Source: JAAYEL01 sp964345835
GTDB taxonomy: Bacteria; Bacillota; Clostridia; Tissierellales; Peptoniphilaceae
Direction of reading: 5' to 3'
Assembly: GCA_964345835.1 (NCBI GenBank)
Contig: CAYFSL010000007.1
Span: forward strand, 1 to 49,744
Length of the DNA: 49,744 nucleotides
The translations under genes were made by a program, and so were the position numbers. Position 1 is the stretch's first letter. Each line of letters begins with the position of its first letter. The notes beneath the pieces were generated by a model. That model did no database searches. It worked only from the letters and a program-made list of their open reading frames with translations, and had not been told where the DNA came from. Positions 42,503 to 49,744 of this stretch are shown piece by piece.

Positions 42503-42989
42503 TTTCCTTCTCCAATTCCATTATTATCATAATTCTCTTGTTTATATCTTTTATCTGGTCTCTTACACTAGCTGCTGCTAGGTAATCTTCTGCATCAACA
42601 TAGCCCTTAAGCTGCTTCTTCTTTCTATTGACTGAACTTCTTAGCATCCTTATCTCCCTGTCAGACTTGGTCTCTCTAAAGTCTGTTTGCTTGTAGCCAA
42701 GGTTAGACTCAGTAGGTTCATACGGCTCAAATTGAGGCTCTTTATGACCTTGTCCCATCTTGTCAAATACAGCCTTTAAGTTAATATCTCCCATTTGGCT
42801 GGCGAAATCTTCAAAGTTGCCAATTTCAAANNNNNNNNNNNNNNNNNNNNNNNNNNNNNNNNNNNNNNNNNNNNNNNNNNNNNNNNNNNNNNNNNNNNNN
42901 NNNNNNNNNNNNNNNNNNNNNNNNNNNNNNCCATCTATAAGGACCATGACCTTCATCTCGGCATCATCGCCGCAATTAAAGCACTTCAT
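42492..42989 (-). CDS. mcsA: McsA-like zinc/UVR-motif protein, interrupted by a gap
   Basis: The N-terminus MKCFNCGDDAEMKVMVLID has the first CxxC. The second zinc pair, if present, is hidden by the 100 N. After the gap the frame continues FEIGNFEDFASQMGD and ends with a UVR motif, KKQLKGYVDAEDYLAAASVR with DQIKDINKRI. The order CxxC then UVR, and its place between ctsR and clpC, identify McsA. In Bacillus, McsA activates the arginine kinase McsB, but no mcsB is found here, so this protein may act directly on ClpC or CtsR. TAGGAGGTGCTTT precedes the ATG. Length is uncertain because the gap size is nominal. Confidence 0.8.
   Translation of the reverse strand: MKCFNCGDDAEMKVMVLIDXXXXXXXXXXXXXXXXXXXXXXXXXXXXXXXXXXFEIGNFEDFASQMGDINLKAVFDKMGQGHKEPQFEPYEPTESNLGYKQTDFRETKSDREIRMLRSSVNRKKKQLKGYVDAEDYLAAASVRDQIKDINKRIMIIMELEKENER
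42831..42930. other. Assembly gap, 100 N, inside mcsA-like gene
   Basis: A run of exactly 100 N. Flanks are in one reading frame only if the true missing length is 1 modulo 3, so continuity of the gene is assumed, not shown. Confidence 0.98.
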
Positions 42990-42999
42990 AAAGCACCTC

Positions 43000-43461
43000 C
43001 TAATCTCTAAAAAGGGCTAGTAAAATATTTTTAAATATAGTCGCCCTCACTTCATTTCTCTTTGAGACTTCCACATTCCTAAGTCCCTTATCATCAAGGG
43101 CGTGGTAAATCAATAAGGCCTCTCTTCTCGTTAGGGCCTCTTCTTCAACCAGGGTTTTAAGGACCTGGTCCGCCTTATCCAGGGTTATAGAGTCATCTAT
43201 AGTCTCTGTAAGCACGCCATTTATCAATTCATCTTCTGTAAGATTTATCTTATTTATCTTAATATAGCCTCTTCCCCCCCTCCTACTTTCTACATAGTAG
43301 CCTTTGTAGGGAGTAAACCTGGTGGTTAAAACATAATTTATTTGCGAAGGGGCACATTGAAACCTGTCGGCTAGATCATTTCTACCTATTTCAATATAAC
43401 CATCATCTTGCATTTCTAACATCTCAAGTAAAAATTTTTCAATATCAGTTGTCAATCCCAT
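43000..43461 (-). CDS. ctsR: Transcriptional repressor CtsR
   Basis: This is a 153-residue heat-sensing repressor of clp genes. The winged helix shows IGRNDLADRFQCAPSQINYV and LTTRFTPYKGYYVESRRGGR, where the glycine-rich wing (RRGGRGYIKI) is the thermosensing, DNA-contacting part. The C-terminal domain (LTRREALLIYHALDD) dimerises. It is the first gene of its operon and represses itself, as two matching boxes lie upstream. The arginines in RRGG are the sites that arginine kinase modifies in relatives. That kinase gene is not present here. Confidence 0.95.
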   Translation of the reverse strand: MGLTTDIEKFLLEMLEMQDDGYIEIGRNDLADRFQCAPSQINYVLTTRFTPYKGYYVESRRGGRGYIKINKINLTEDELINGVLTETIDDSITLDKADQVLKTLVEEEALTRREALLIYHALDDKGLRNVEVSKRNEVRATIFKNILLALFRD

Positions 43462-43470
43462 TTCTTCACC

Positions 43471-43487
43471 CTTGTCTTTCTTTGACC
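43471..43487 (-). promoter_or_regulatory. CtsR box, proximal, imperfect
   Basis: Minus strand GGTCAAA-GAA-AGACAAG. The first heptad matches the CtsR consensus GGTCAAA exactly, the second is degenerate, and the three-base spacing is right. It lies just before the ctsR ribosome site. Confidence 0.55.
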
Positions 43488-43525
43488 TTCAACTTTATAA
43501 AAAAAACTCTATATAGAGTACATTA

Positions 43526-43554
43526 ATTTTACCATTGTTGACCTTTATTGTAAA
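43526..43554 (-). promoter_or_regulatory. ctsR operon promoter with embedded CtsR box
   Basis: Minus strand: TTTACA (43554-43549), 17 bases, TAAAAT (43531-43526). The heptad pair GGTCAAC-AAT-GGTAAAA (43543-43527) lies within the spacer and over the -10. This is the expected architecture for CtsR autorepression. A palindrome CTCTATATAGAG (43507-43518) follows in the leader. Confidence 0.78.
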
Positions 43555-43621
43555 TAGCATTGATAAAAAACATTTATCTTAATATTGATATTAACTGCGG
43601 TAGCTAAAGTTAGATAAAATA

Positions 43622-43663
43622 AATAAGCTCTGCTAGGTTCGACAGTTATCCTTGCAGAGCTTA
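43622..43663 (-). terminator. Intrinsic terminator after the EF-G paralogue
   Basis: Minus strand: ATAAGCTCTGC and GCAGAGCTTAT form an 11-bp stem around a 20-base partly paired loop, then TTATTTTATC. It begins 31 bases beyond the stop. Confidence 0.82.
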
Positions 43664-43694
43664 TATCTTTTTATTTTAGAATGTAAATAACTTA

Positions 43695-45755
43695 CTATTC
43701 ATCTTTCTTAGCATCTTCAATTATCTTGTCAGCATACATAGCTGGGACTTCCTCATATCTGACAAATTCCATAGTGAATGATCCCCTACCTTGGGTCATT
43801 GACCTTAAATCTATGGCATATTCAAACAACTCTGAATATGGGGCTTCAGCCACTATTTGTTGACTACCATCCTCTTGAGGATCCATGCCTAGGATACGAC
43901 CCCTCTTCTTGTTGATGTCACCCATTACATCGCCCATATAGGCTTCTGGGATGTTGACAACTATTGACATAACTGGCTCAAGTAGGATTGGTTGGGCAGC
44001 CTCTATTCCCTTCTTGAAGGCAAGGGAAGCCGCTATCTTAAAGGCCATTTCGTTGGAGTCAACTGGATGGTAAGATCCATCATATAGGGTTGCCTTGATT
44101 CCTGTAACTGGATAACCTGCAAGTACTCCCTTTTCCATGGACTCTTGAAGGCCCTTTTCAACCGCTGGGAAGTAGTTCTTTGGAACAGCTCCACCGAAGA
44201 CCTCTTCGTCAAATTCAAAACCTTCCTCTATTGGCTCAAACCTGATAAATACATCCCCGAATTGTCCTGCCCCACCGGATTGCTTCTTATGCCTTCCTTG
44301 AACATCTGACTTACCCTTGATAGTTTCCCTATATGGAATCCTTAATGGGATTATTTCCGTCTTAACCCCATAAGCATTGGCCAACTTATCAAGAACAACT
44401 TGTAGTTGGACATTACCAAGGCCAGATATTGTAAGTTGCCTTGTTTCTGGATTTCTTTCAGAAGAGAAGGTTGGGTCTTCTTCCGCAAGTCTTTGAAGGG
44501 CGTGGCCAATCTTGTCTTCGTCATTTTTAGTCTTAGGCTTGATTGCAAACTTAAGGGCAGCTTGAGGGTATTTTATCATCTTGTAGACAATTTTGTTAGA
44601 CTTAGAGCAGATGGTGTCTCCTGTTTGAGTTTCTTCTAACTTAGAGAATGCTCCTATATCCCCTGCTACAACCTCATCAGTGTCAATTTGGTTCTTTCCT
44701 CTTAAGTAGAATAAGCCAGCAGCCTTTTCACTTACATCCTTGCTTGAGTTATATATTTCTGTATCCTTAGTTATCTTTCCAGATACCACCTTAAAAATGG
44801 ATATTTTACCTACGAAAGGATCCATTATAGTCTTAAAGACTACTGCCGAAAGATCTTCATTTATATCGACTTTTCTCGCCTCTCCTTCTTGGACCCTAAA
44901 TCCTATATTGGCTCTTTCATCGTTAGGGGCTGGCATGTACTTAACTATACAGTCCATAAGAAGGTCTACCCCTGTACCAACTGTAGCTGAAGCTGCAATT
45001 AGGGGTACAACAGACCCATTAAGCATACCTGCTGTGATACCATCCCTAAACTCTTCTTCCGTAAATGGTTCGCCATCAAAGTATTTTTCCATCAAGGCAT
45101 CATCAGTCATGGCAACAGCCTCTTCTAATTGGTTGTAAACTTCGTCAACTTCAAGCTTTCTAAGCTCTGGTATTTCAACTTCTTTACATGAGAAGCCATC
45201 ACATTCATAGGCTCTTTTTTCAACTACATCTATGATGCCTTTAAAGTCATCCCCCTCGCCAAGTGGTAGGGTTAATGGGGTTATCTTCTTACCGAATTGA
45301 ACATGAAGGTCAGCAACTAATTGGACAAAGTTTGAGTTCTCTTTATCAACTTTATTAAGAAGGATAATCCTTGGTAGTCCTATCTTTTCACAATAGTTCC
45401 AATATTTTTCAGCACCTACTTCAATCCCTGATGAGGAATCCATAACCAATAGAGCAGCTTCTGCAGCTCTCAAAGACCCCATAACTTCTCCTTCGAAGTC
45501 AAAATATCCCGGTGCGTCTAATAGGTTGATCTTTGTGTCATTCCATTCAACGGGAACAACGCTCATAGAAATAGATACTCCCCTGTTGATTTCTTCCTTG
45601 TCGAAGTCGGAAATGGTGTTACCATCTTCAACCCTTCCAAGTCTCTTGGTTACACCTGTCTTAAATAGCATAGCTTCGGTAACAGATGTCTTACCACTTC
45701 CGCTATGCCCCACCAAGGCCAAGTTCCTAATCCTATCAGTCTTATATTTTTTCAT
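43695..45755 (-). CDS. Elongation factor G paralogue (EF-G2-like GTPase)
   Basis: This is a 686-residue translational GTPase. G1 is VGHSGSGKTSVTEAM near residue 16, G3 is LLDAPGYFDFEGE near 75, G4 is LNKVDKENS near 130. Domains II to V follow, with GGAGQFGDVFIRFEP (domain IV) near 495 and GRGSFTMEFVRYEEVP at the end. The GHSGSGKTS form of G1 and its lone setting away from rpsL, rpsG and tuf mark the EF-G2 branch, not the main fusA. Its function in relatives is not settled (ribosome rescue, recycling or stress have been proposed). It has a strong promoter and its own terminator. Confidence 0.9.
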   Translation of the reverse strand: MKKYKTDRIRNLALVGHSGSGKTSVTEAMLFKTGVTKRLGRVEDGNTISDFDKEEINRGVSISMSVVPVEWNDTKINLLDAPGYFDFEGEVMGSLRAAEAALLVMDSSSGIEVGAEKYWNYCEKIGLPRIILLNKVDKENSNFVQLVADLHVQFGKKITPLTLPLGEGDDFKGIIDVVEKRAYECDGFSCKEVEIPELRKLEVDEVYNQLEEAVAMTDDALMEKYFDGEPFTEEEFRDGITAGMLNGSVVPLIAASATVGTGVDLLMDCIVKYMPAPNDERANIGFRVQEGEARKVDINEDLSAVVFKTIMDPFVGKISIFKVVSGKITKDTEIYNSSKDVSEKAAGLFYLRGKNQIDTDEVVAGDIGAFSKLEETQTGDTICSKSNKIVYKMIKYPQAALKFAIKPKTKNDEDKIGHALQRLAEEDPTFSSERNPETRQLTISGLGNVQLQVVLDKLANAYGVKTEIIPLRIPYRETIKGKSDVQGRHKKQSGGAGQFGDVFIRFEPIEEGFEFDEEVFGGAVPKNYFPAVEKGLQESMEKGVLAGYPVTGIKATLYDGSYHPVDSNEMAFKIAASLAFKKGIEAAQPILLEPVMSIVVNIPEAYMGDVMGDINKKRGRILGMDPQEDGSQQIVAEAPYSELFEYAIDLRSMTQGRGSFTMEFVRYEEVPAMYADKIIEDAKKDE

Positions 45756-45826
45756 AACGTCCCCCTATATGTAAATTTGTAATTGTTTTCCTAGATGGTG
45801 AAAGATACTTGCACCATTACTCAATA

Positions 45827-45855
45827 ATTATATAACAAAGTAGGCCCTCTTTCAA
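45827..45855 (-). promoter_or_regulatory. Promoter of the EF-G paralogue gene
   Basis: Minus strand: TTGAAA (45855-45850), 17 bases, TATAAT (45832-45827). The leader of about 65 bases contains ATGGTG and CACCAT (45795-45817), a 6-bp inverted repeat that could form a weak hairpin. Confidence 0.78.
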
Positions 45856-46164
45856 ATATATTTGCCCTTTCCCTGCCTATTATGAGTATCTATCCAGAAG
45901 AACTTAATATTACTTTTATTACCCTTAAATTTATGATTCCTACATATAATTTATGAAAACTATTTCACGTATATTTTGCTTAATTGTTTTTTATTTAAAA
46001 TATTTAATTCTTATTAATTTTTAGCTTAGTAAAATTTAAAAATTTCCTTACTCGTTTAATTAATAAGAGTTAACCCATAAGTAACTAACCGTCCTATTTG
46101 TCCTGGTTTTAGAGTTAACTGTCAAGATATTCTCCTAGGAAAATTATTCAATTCCAAATTTTGT
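45856..46164. other. Intergenic region between divergent genes
   Basis: About 310 AT-rich bases between the EF-G2 promoter and the M18 aminopeptidase promoter. I see no open frame with a ribosome site, no terminator and no RNA-like structure. Confidence 0.55.
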
Positions 46165-46173
46165 GGTATCATT
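46165..46173 (+). promoter_or_regulatory. Extended -10 promoter of the M18 aminopeptidase
   Basis: TGGTATCAT, a TG-N-10 element. The context TTTGTGGTATCAT matches the M29 aminopeptidase promoter (TTTGTGGTATAAT) at 12 of 13 positions. No clear -35. Confidence 0.5.
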
Positions 46174-46203
46174 ATTTATTATAAGAGTAATTAGGAGGTA
46201 ATT

Positions 46204-47601
46204 ATGGATTTAGAAAAATTAGAGATGAAAAAAAAGTCTATTTGGCAACAAATCGACCAAGATGAATATAAAGAGATCCAGGCCTATGGCGAAAGATACA
46301 AGGACTTTTTAGACCAGGCAAAGACCGAAAGGGAGGCTACTAACTATATAGTTAGGGAGGCGGAAAAAAGAGGCTTCATCCCACTGGAAAAAGCTGTAAA
46401 AAGCCCTATTAAAAGGGGAGACAAGATTTATCTTAACAATAAGAATAAGTCTGCTGTCCTTTTTGTCATGGGGGAAAATATTGAAGAAGGGATGAATATT
46501 GTAGGTTCCCACATAGATGTTCCTAGGCTTGACCTAAAGCAAAATCCCCTTTACCAGGATGGGGAACTTGCCCTATTTAAAACCCACTACTATGGTGGAG
46601 TTAGAAAATACCAATGGCCAACAATCCAGCTTGCCCTTCATGGGGTTATATTTAATAACAAGGGAGAAAAAATTGACCTTGTGATAGGTGAAGACCCTAA
46701 TGATCCAGTATTTTATATCAATGACCTCCTTCCCCACCTGGCAGCCGACCAAAATCAAAAGAAACTTGGCGAAGGGATTGAAGGAGAAAAGCTTAATGTT
46801 GTAGTAGGTCATTCAAGCTATGGGATTGATGAAAAATATGCCGATAAAAATCCTATTAAAATGCTTATATTAAAACACCTTTACGACAAATATGGAATAG
46901 TTGAAGAAGATTTCCAAATAGCTGAAATAGAGGTTGTACCAGCAGCTAAGGCAAGGGATGTCGGCTTCGATAGGTCCCTAATCGCTGCCCATGGCCACGA
47001 TGACAGGGTATGCTCCTACGCCAATTTAGAAGCAATCTTTGAAGTTGAAAACCCTCAAATAACCGCTGTATCCCTTCTTGTCGATAAAGAAGAAATAGGG
47101 TCTGTGGGCAACGCTTCAATGAACTCTCATTTCTTCGAAGATGCAGTAGCTGAAATCCTCCACGCCAATGGCAACATGTCCAACGTGGCTGTCCGTAGGG
47201 CACTTAGAAATTCTAAAGTCCTTTCAGCAGACGTTACCGTAGCCATTGACCCAGACCATAAAGAGGTTTCAGAAGAAATGAATTCAGCTAGGCTTGGCTA
47301 TGGTATAGCTATGGCCAAATACACAGGAGCCCGTGGTAAGGGCGGTTCAAATGATGCAAATGCCGAATTCTTACAAGAAGTCAGGGAAACTTTTACTAAA
47401 AATAACATCATCTGGCAAACTGGAGAACTTGGAAAGGTCGACCAGGGTGGTGGTGGAACAATCGCCTATATCCTTGCCAACTACGGAGCTGAAGTAGTCG
47501 ATATGGGGACTGCTATGCTTTCAATGCACGCCCCTGTTGAACTTGTCTCTAAGGCCGATGCCTACATGACTAAGAAAGCCTATAGGGCCTTTCTTAAATA
47601 G
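46204..47601 (+). CDS. M18 family aminopeptidase
   Basis: This is a 465-residue dizinc aminopeptidase (aspartyl aminopeptidase/LAP4 family). Metal-site blocks are VGSHIDVPRLDLKQNPLY near residue 100, AAHGHDDRVCSYANLEAI near 262, VDKEEIGSVGNASM near 297, and the terminal MLSMHAPVELVSKADAYM near 442. YYGGVRKYQWP is the family's substrate-side block. TTAGGAGGTAATT precedes the ATG. It is complete and cytoplasmic. Together with the M29 enzyme at 7241 it fits an organism that lives on peptides. Confidence 0.93.
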   Translation: MDLEKLEMKKKSIWQQIDQDEYKEIQAYGERYKDFLDQAKTEREATNYIVREAEKRGFIPLEKAVKSPIKRGDKIYLNNKNKSAVLFVMGENIEEGMNIVGSHIDVPRLDLKQNPLYQDGELALFKTHYYGGVRKYQWPTIQLALHGVIFNNKGEKIDLVIGEDPNDPVFYINDLLPHLAADQNQKKLGEGIEGEKLNVVVGHSSYGIDEKYADKNPIKMLILKHLYDKYGIVEEDFQIAEIEVVPAAKARDVGFDRSLIAAHGHDDRVCSYANLEAIFEVENPQITAVSLLVDKEEIGSVGNASMNSHFFEDAVAEILHANGNMSNVAVRRALRNSKVLSADVTVAIDPDHKEVSEEMNSARLGYGIAMAKYTGARGKGGSNDANAEFLQEVRETFTKNNIIWQTGELGKVDQGGGGTIAYILANYGAEVVDMGTAMLSMHAPVELVSKADAYMTKKAYRAFLK

Positions 47602-47623
47602 GAACTCACAATAATTTAGATGA

Positions 47624-47705
47624 GGACTTTTAAAATTTTAAAAGCCCTTTCTGGACAATTATTCAAATAAAAATAGCTTTCTCTTTATGAGTTAGCTATT
47701 TTTTT
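47624..47705 (+). terminator. Tandem intrinsic terminators after the M18 gene
   Basis: The first hairpin (47624-47650) pairs CTTTTAAAA with TTTTAAAAG. The second (47671-47705) pairs AAATAGCT with AGCTATTT and is followed by a T run. The second is the more convincing. Confidence 0.72.
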
Positions 47706-47791
47706 GAAGCTATTTTGCAACAGCCTCTTTACATATTTATATTATCCTGTTGTTTATATTATCTTGTTGTTTTGATATAGATATAAATCCC

Positions 47792-47884
47792 CTATATCTC
47801 AATCCCCTTAATATAGTCCTCTATATCCCCTTCTTCTGTAAATAAGGGGTCTAGGTGGTCTAAAAAGTGCCAGCCCCTTCTTTA
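47792..47884 (-). CDS. C-terminal fragment of an unrecognised protein, truncated by gap
   Basis: A minus-strand frame leaves the gap and reads RRGWHFLDHLDPLFTEEGD then IEDYIKGIEI before TAG at 47792. The composition looks like a soluble protein end. It does not look like the end of an FtsX permease, which should finish in a membrane helix and short basic tail. A second frame (ending at 47808) contains PPRPLIYRRRGYRGLY and looks non-coding. I do not recognise the family. Confidence 0.4.
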
Positions 47885-47984
47885 NNNNNNNNNNNNNNNN
47901 NNNNNNNNNNNNNNNNNNNNNNNNNNNNNNNNNNNNNNNNNNNNNNNNNNNNNNNNNNNNNNNNNNNNNNNNNNNNNNNNNNNN
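47885..47984. other. Assembly gap, 100 N
   Basis: A run of exactly 100 N. The rest of the FtsX permease and the start of the next gene are presumably missing here, so the true gap is probably larger than 100 bases. Confidence 0.98.
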
Positions 47985-48743
47985 CTTCTTTAATAAGTCA
48001 CCTGTATTACTAGGGTCATCTGAATAAAGGGTGATCTTGTTTGCAAGCCCTTTTTCGCCTGAAAGACCAAGCGCCTTTTGACTAGACCTATAATCCATAA
48101 AAACCATATTTTCACTAAAATCTGATGTAAGTCCAGTATACTTTTCTTGTTTTTTACCAGAAAATATACCTACAATCTCATATTGGTATTCCTTATTTAG
48201 GCTGGAATTATCGGTTGAAAGACTCTTTAGAACCAACTTATCATTTACCTGCAAGTTATTTTTCTTGGCAAAGTCTTCATGAACCATGATTTTTCCAAGG
48301 TCGCTACTAGCTATATGCCTCCCCTTAACAAGGGAAAATACCCCACTGGTAAATAAGGGATTGTCCTTAGTATTACTTGTAGCCTCTAAAGCCATTAAAT
48401 TTTTTAAGTTCTCGGGTTGATAATCCACAGAAATTTTTTGTTCCCCTTCTACAACCTTAGCCTTTGTCGGCTTAGTAAGACCTTCATATTGGTAAATTCT
48501 TTTTTCCAGACCACCAATCTTTTCAAGCTTCTTAAACTTGTCTATCTCGAAGTAACCACCATCCTTTTTAGTCAACTGGATGGATGAATTAGAAGCCTTA
48601 TACAAGGACTTCTCCAACTTGTTGCTGGATTTTAAAATACTCAAGCAAGAAAATAGGCAGGATAACACTATAGTCAATATTATAAATATTATTATGGCCC
48701 TATTCTTCTTCCTAGTAATATAGGCAAAGGCGTTTTTAATCAC
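47985..48743 (-). CDS. FtsX/MacB-type ABC transporter permease, N-terminal part
   Basis: About 253 residues are visible before the gap. They start with a membrane helix (AIIIFIILTIVLSCLFSCLS) after a basic N-terminus, then a large extracytoplasmic domain containing GRHIASSDLGKIMVHEDFAK and NNLQVNDKLVLKSL, which are typical MacB-PCD blocks. Family members are exporters of peptides, antibiotics or lipoproteins, or act with a cell-wall hydrolase. The start is GTG at 48743 with AGAAAGGAGG upstream. The C-terminal three helices are lost in the gap. Direct repeats upstream suggest two-component control. Confidence 0.82.
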
Positions 48744-48821
48744 TCTTGGCCTCCTTTCTAACAGTTATCTTATCTTTAATCTAGCATTTGTAACAGCTAG
48801 TCTATTTATCATTTCAAAGCT

Positions 48822-48854
48822 ATCTTACACCCTATTTATGAAATGTTTATGAAA
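48822..48854 (-). promoter_or_regulatory. Response-regulator-type direct repeat and promoter of the FtsX permease gene
   Basis: Minus strand: TTTCATAAA (48854-48846) and TTTCATAAA (48843-48835), an 11-bp period, followed seven bases later by TAAGAT (48827-48822) as a possible -10. OmpR/PhoB-family activators bind such 11-bp tandem repeats in place of a -35. Confidence 0.55.
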
Positions 48855-48898
48855 TAAAATCAGAAGAAAAATTTTTCAATCAAGGAAAAAATTTAAAA

Positions 48899-48940
48899 GA
48901 AAAACTACCACAAAATGAGTTAATTCATTTTGCGGTAGCC
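48899..48940 (-). terminator. Intrinsic terminator after the NlpC/P60-type gene
   Basis: Minus strand: CTACCGCAAAATGA, loop, TCATTTTGTGGTAG (one G-U), followed by TTTTTC. A 14-bp stem 52 bases beyond the stop. Confidence 0.9.
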
Positions 48941-48992
48941 TTTTATTTCAAATATTCGTAATCATATATATTATCTTGTATTATAGACCTCA

Positions 48993-49744
48993 TTAATAGT
49001 CTAGTACCCTTTGGGCATATGGTCTATAAGGGTAATGCCATACTTGCGGAACTTTGGATATATGGTCAAGATAGGTTCCCCTATATCCTGAGTGCATGAC
49101 ATAGGCTTTACCATCAATCATACCTGCATATATCAAGGCGTGAGTAGCTTGTAGGTGCTTCATTCCTGGATCTCTAGCAAATAATAAGTCTCCAGGATGT
49201 AATTTAGTATTGTCATTGTTCCAGTAGTATCTTTGTCCTCCATAGTAATTTTGCGTCTTAGTGTATTGAGCTATTACCATTTGAAGCCCGTAGTCACCAG
49301 CTGGCCCCCAACCCCTTTTAGCAGGACCACTTCTAGGTCCCATTTGTTTAGCTCTATCCTCATTACCATATTCAGGACCAGGTATGGTCACTCCGACATC
49401 TTTATATGCAGCATATAGAAGACCTGAGCAGTAAACCCCATTTTTAAGGTCTGTTCCATACCAATAATACTTGGTTCCTATAGCTCCTAAAGAAGCATTA
49501 ACAGCTGCTTGCTTTAAAAATCTCTTAGGATTTTGGTTTAAATATCTGTTGGACAAGTCATATTTTGTAGGCCCGTGGAATGTAATTGTCTGAGTATGAG
49601 TAGTACCATTTATAGTCTTCTTGCCAGTAGACATCTTGCCAGAAGGTGTAAAATAGTGGATCCTATATCCTGTATTTTTTACCCCCTTGTACATATACCT
49701 ATATTCTGGATCGAAGTAGTAGTAGGCTTTGTTTAGGCTACGCC
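48993..49744 (-). CDS. Cell-wall hydrolase with choline-/wall-binding-type repeats and NlpC/P60 domain, N-terminus beyond window
   Basis: The frame is open to the window edge, so the ATG at 49694 is not the start. Visible residues begin RSLNKAYYYFDPEYRYMYKG and continue GYRIHYFTPSGKMSTGKKTI, aromatic-glycine repeats of the cell-wall-binding type (W/Y-Y-F..G.M.TG). From about 75 residues in, an NlpC/P60 domain follows: GVYCSGLLYAAYKDVGV with the catalytic Cys (the usual Asp before Cys is Tyr), ATHALIYAG with the catalytic His, and YVMHSGYRG. It is probably a secreted peptidoglycan endopeptidase or amidase. The cut is at the N-terminus only. Confidence 0.85.
   Translation of the reverse strand, partial: RSLNKAYYYFDPEYRYMYKGVKNTGYRIHYFTPSGKMSTGKKTINGTTHTQTITFHGPTKYDLSNRYLNQNPKRFLKQAAVNASLGAIGTKYYWYGTDLKNGVYCSGLLYAAYKDVGVTIPGPEYGNEDRAKQMGPRSGPAKRGWGPAGDYGLQMVIAQYTKTQNYYGGQRYYWNNDNTKLHPGDLLFARDPGMKHLQATHALIYAGMIDGKAYVMHSGYRGTYLDHISKVPQVWHYPYRPYAQRVLDY

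Noticed and set aside
43695..45755. Main EF-G or ribosomal protection protein (Tet-type)
   Set aside because: The GHSGSGKTS P-loop, the lone context and the C-terminus fit the EF-G2 branch. No Tet-type C-terminal signature is visible.

Overview
The window reads as chromosomal DNA of a low-GC, Gram-positive Firmicute. Evidence includes strong AGGAGG-type ribosome sites, many U-tailed intrinsic terminators, a CtsR-ClpC stress locus, the yybS-gdpP-rplI-dnaB gene order, a DnaD/DnaI-type primosome and a DUF1385-prmC-prfA block. The protein set (type 2 isopentenyl diphosphate isomerase, EF-G paralogue, M18 and M29 aminopeptidases) and the frequent AGG codons suggest an anaerobic coccus of the Peptoniphilaceae/Tissierellia, perhaps Anaerococcus-like. 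That placement is inference. No rRNA, tRNA, CRISPR array or insertion sequence was seen. Three runs of exactly 100 N (39905-40004, 42831-42930, 47885-47984) are assembly gaps, and each one cuts a gene.

Layout. 1-7040, all minus: the edge of a polysaccharide polymerase/ligase-like membrane protein, a sugar nucleotidyltransferase, a small membrane protein, fni, thyA, prfA, prmC, a DUF1385 protein and rpmE. 7204-12088, plus: an M29 aminopeptidase, glpX, ddl and murF, ended by a terminator. 12101-24170, minus: an accessory-looking metabolic region described below. 24635-34866, minus: murG, serS, a YjeF-N protein, the helicase loader dnaI, a dnaD-like gene, an acetyltransferase, dnaB, rplI, gdpP and a DUF2232 protein. 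34982-35600, plus: folA. 35604-43554, minus: a cyclophilin lipoprotein, an unknown protein, an esterase, radA, a gap-broken exported protein, then clpC, mcsA-like and ctsR with CtsR boxes. 43622-45855, minus: an EF-G paralogue. 46165-47705, plus: an M18 aminopeptidase. 47792-49744, minus: an unknown C-terminus, a gap, an FtsX-like permease and an NlpC/P60 wall hydrolase running off the edge.

The most interesting part is 12.5-24.2 kb. A strong sigma-A promoter with an A-rich upstream tract is followed, inside the transcribed leader, by three direct repeats at an exact 16-bp period. Seven tightly packed genes come next: an alpha/beta hydrolase, a KAS III-fold enzyme with a Cys-His-His instead of Cys-His-Asn active site, and a complete branched-chain-amino-acid-type ABC importer (two permeases, two ATPases, a lipoprotein receptor). 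A structured intercistronic RNA then abuts an intrinsic terminator, and a segment of it can pair with the terminator's 5' arm. Beyond it lie a family I CoA-transferase, a second-type hydrolase and a TetR regulator. Two more hydrolases closely related to the first follow, one of them with an 18-bp TetR-style palindrome just downstream of its promoter. My inference is a regulated uptake, hydrolysis and CoA-activation route for an unidentified small carboxylate or acyl compound. The substrate cannot be read from the sequence.
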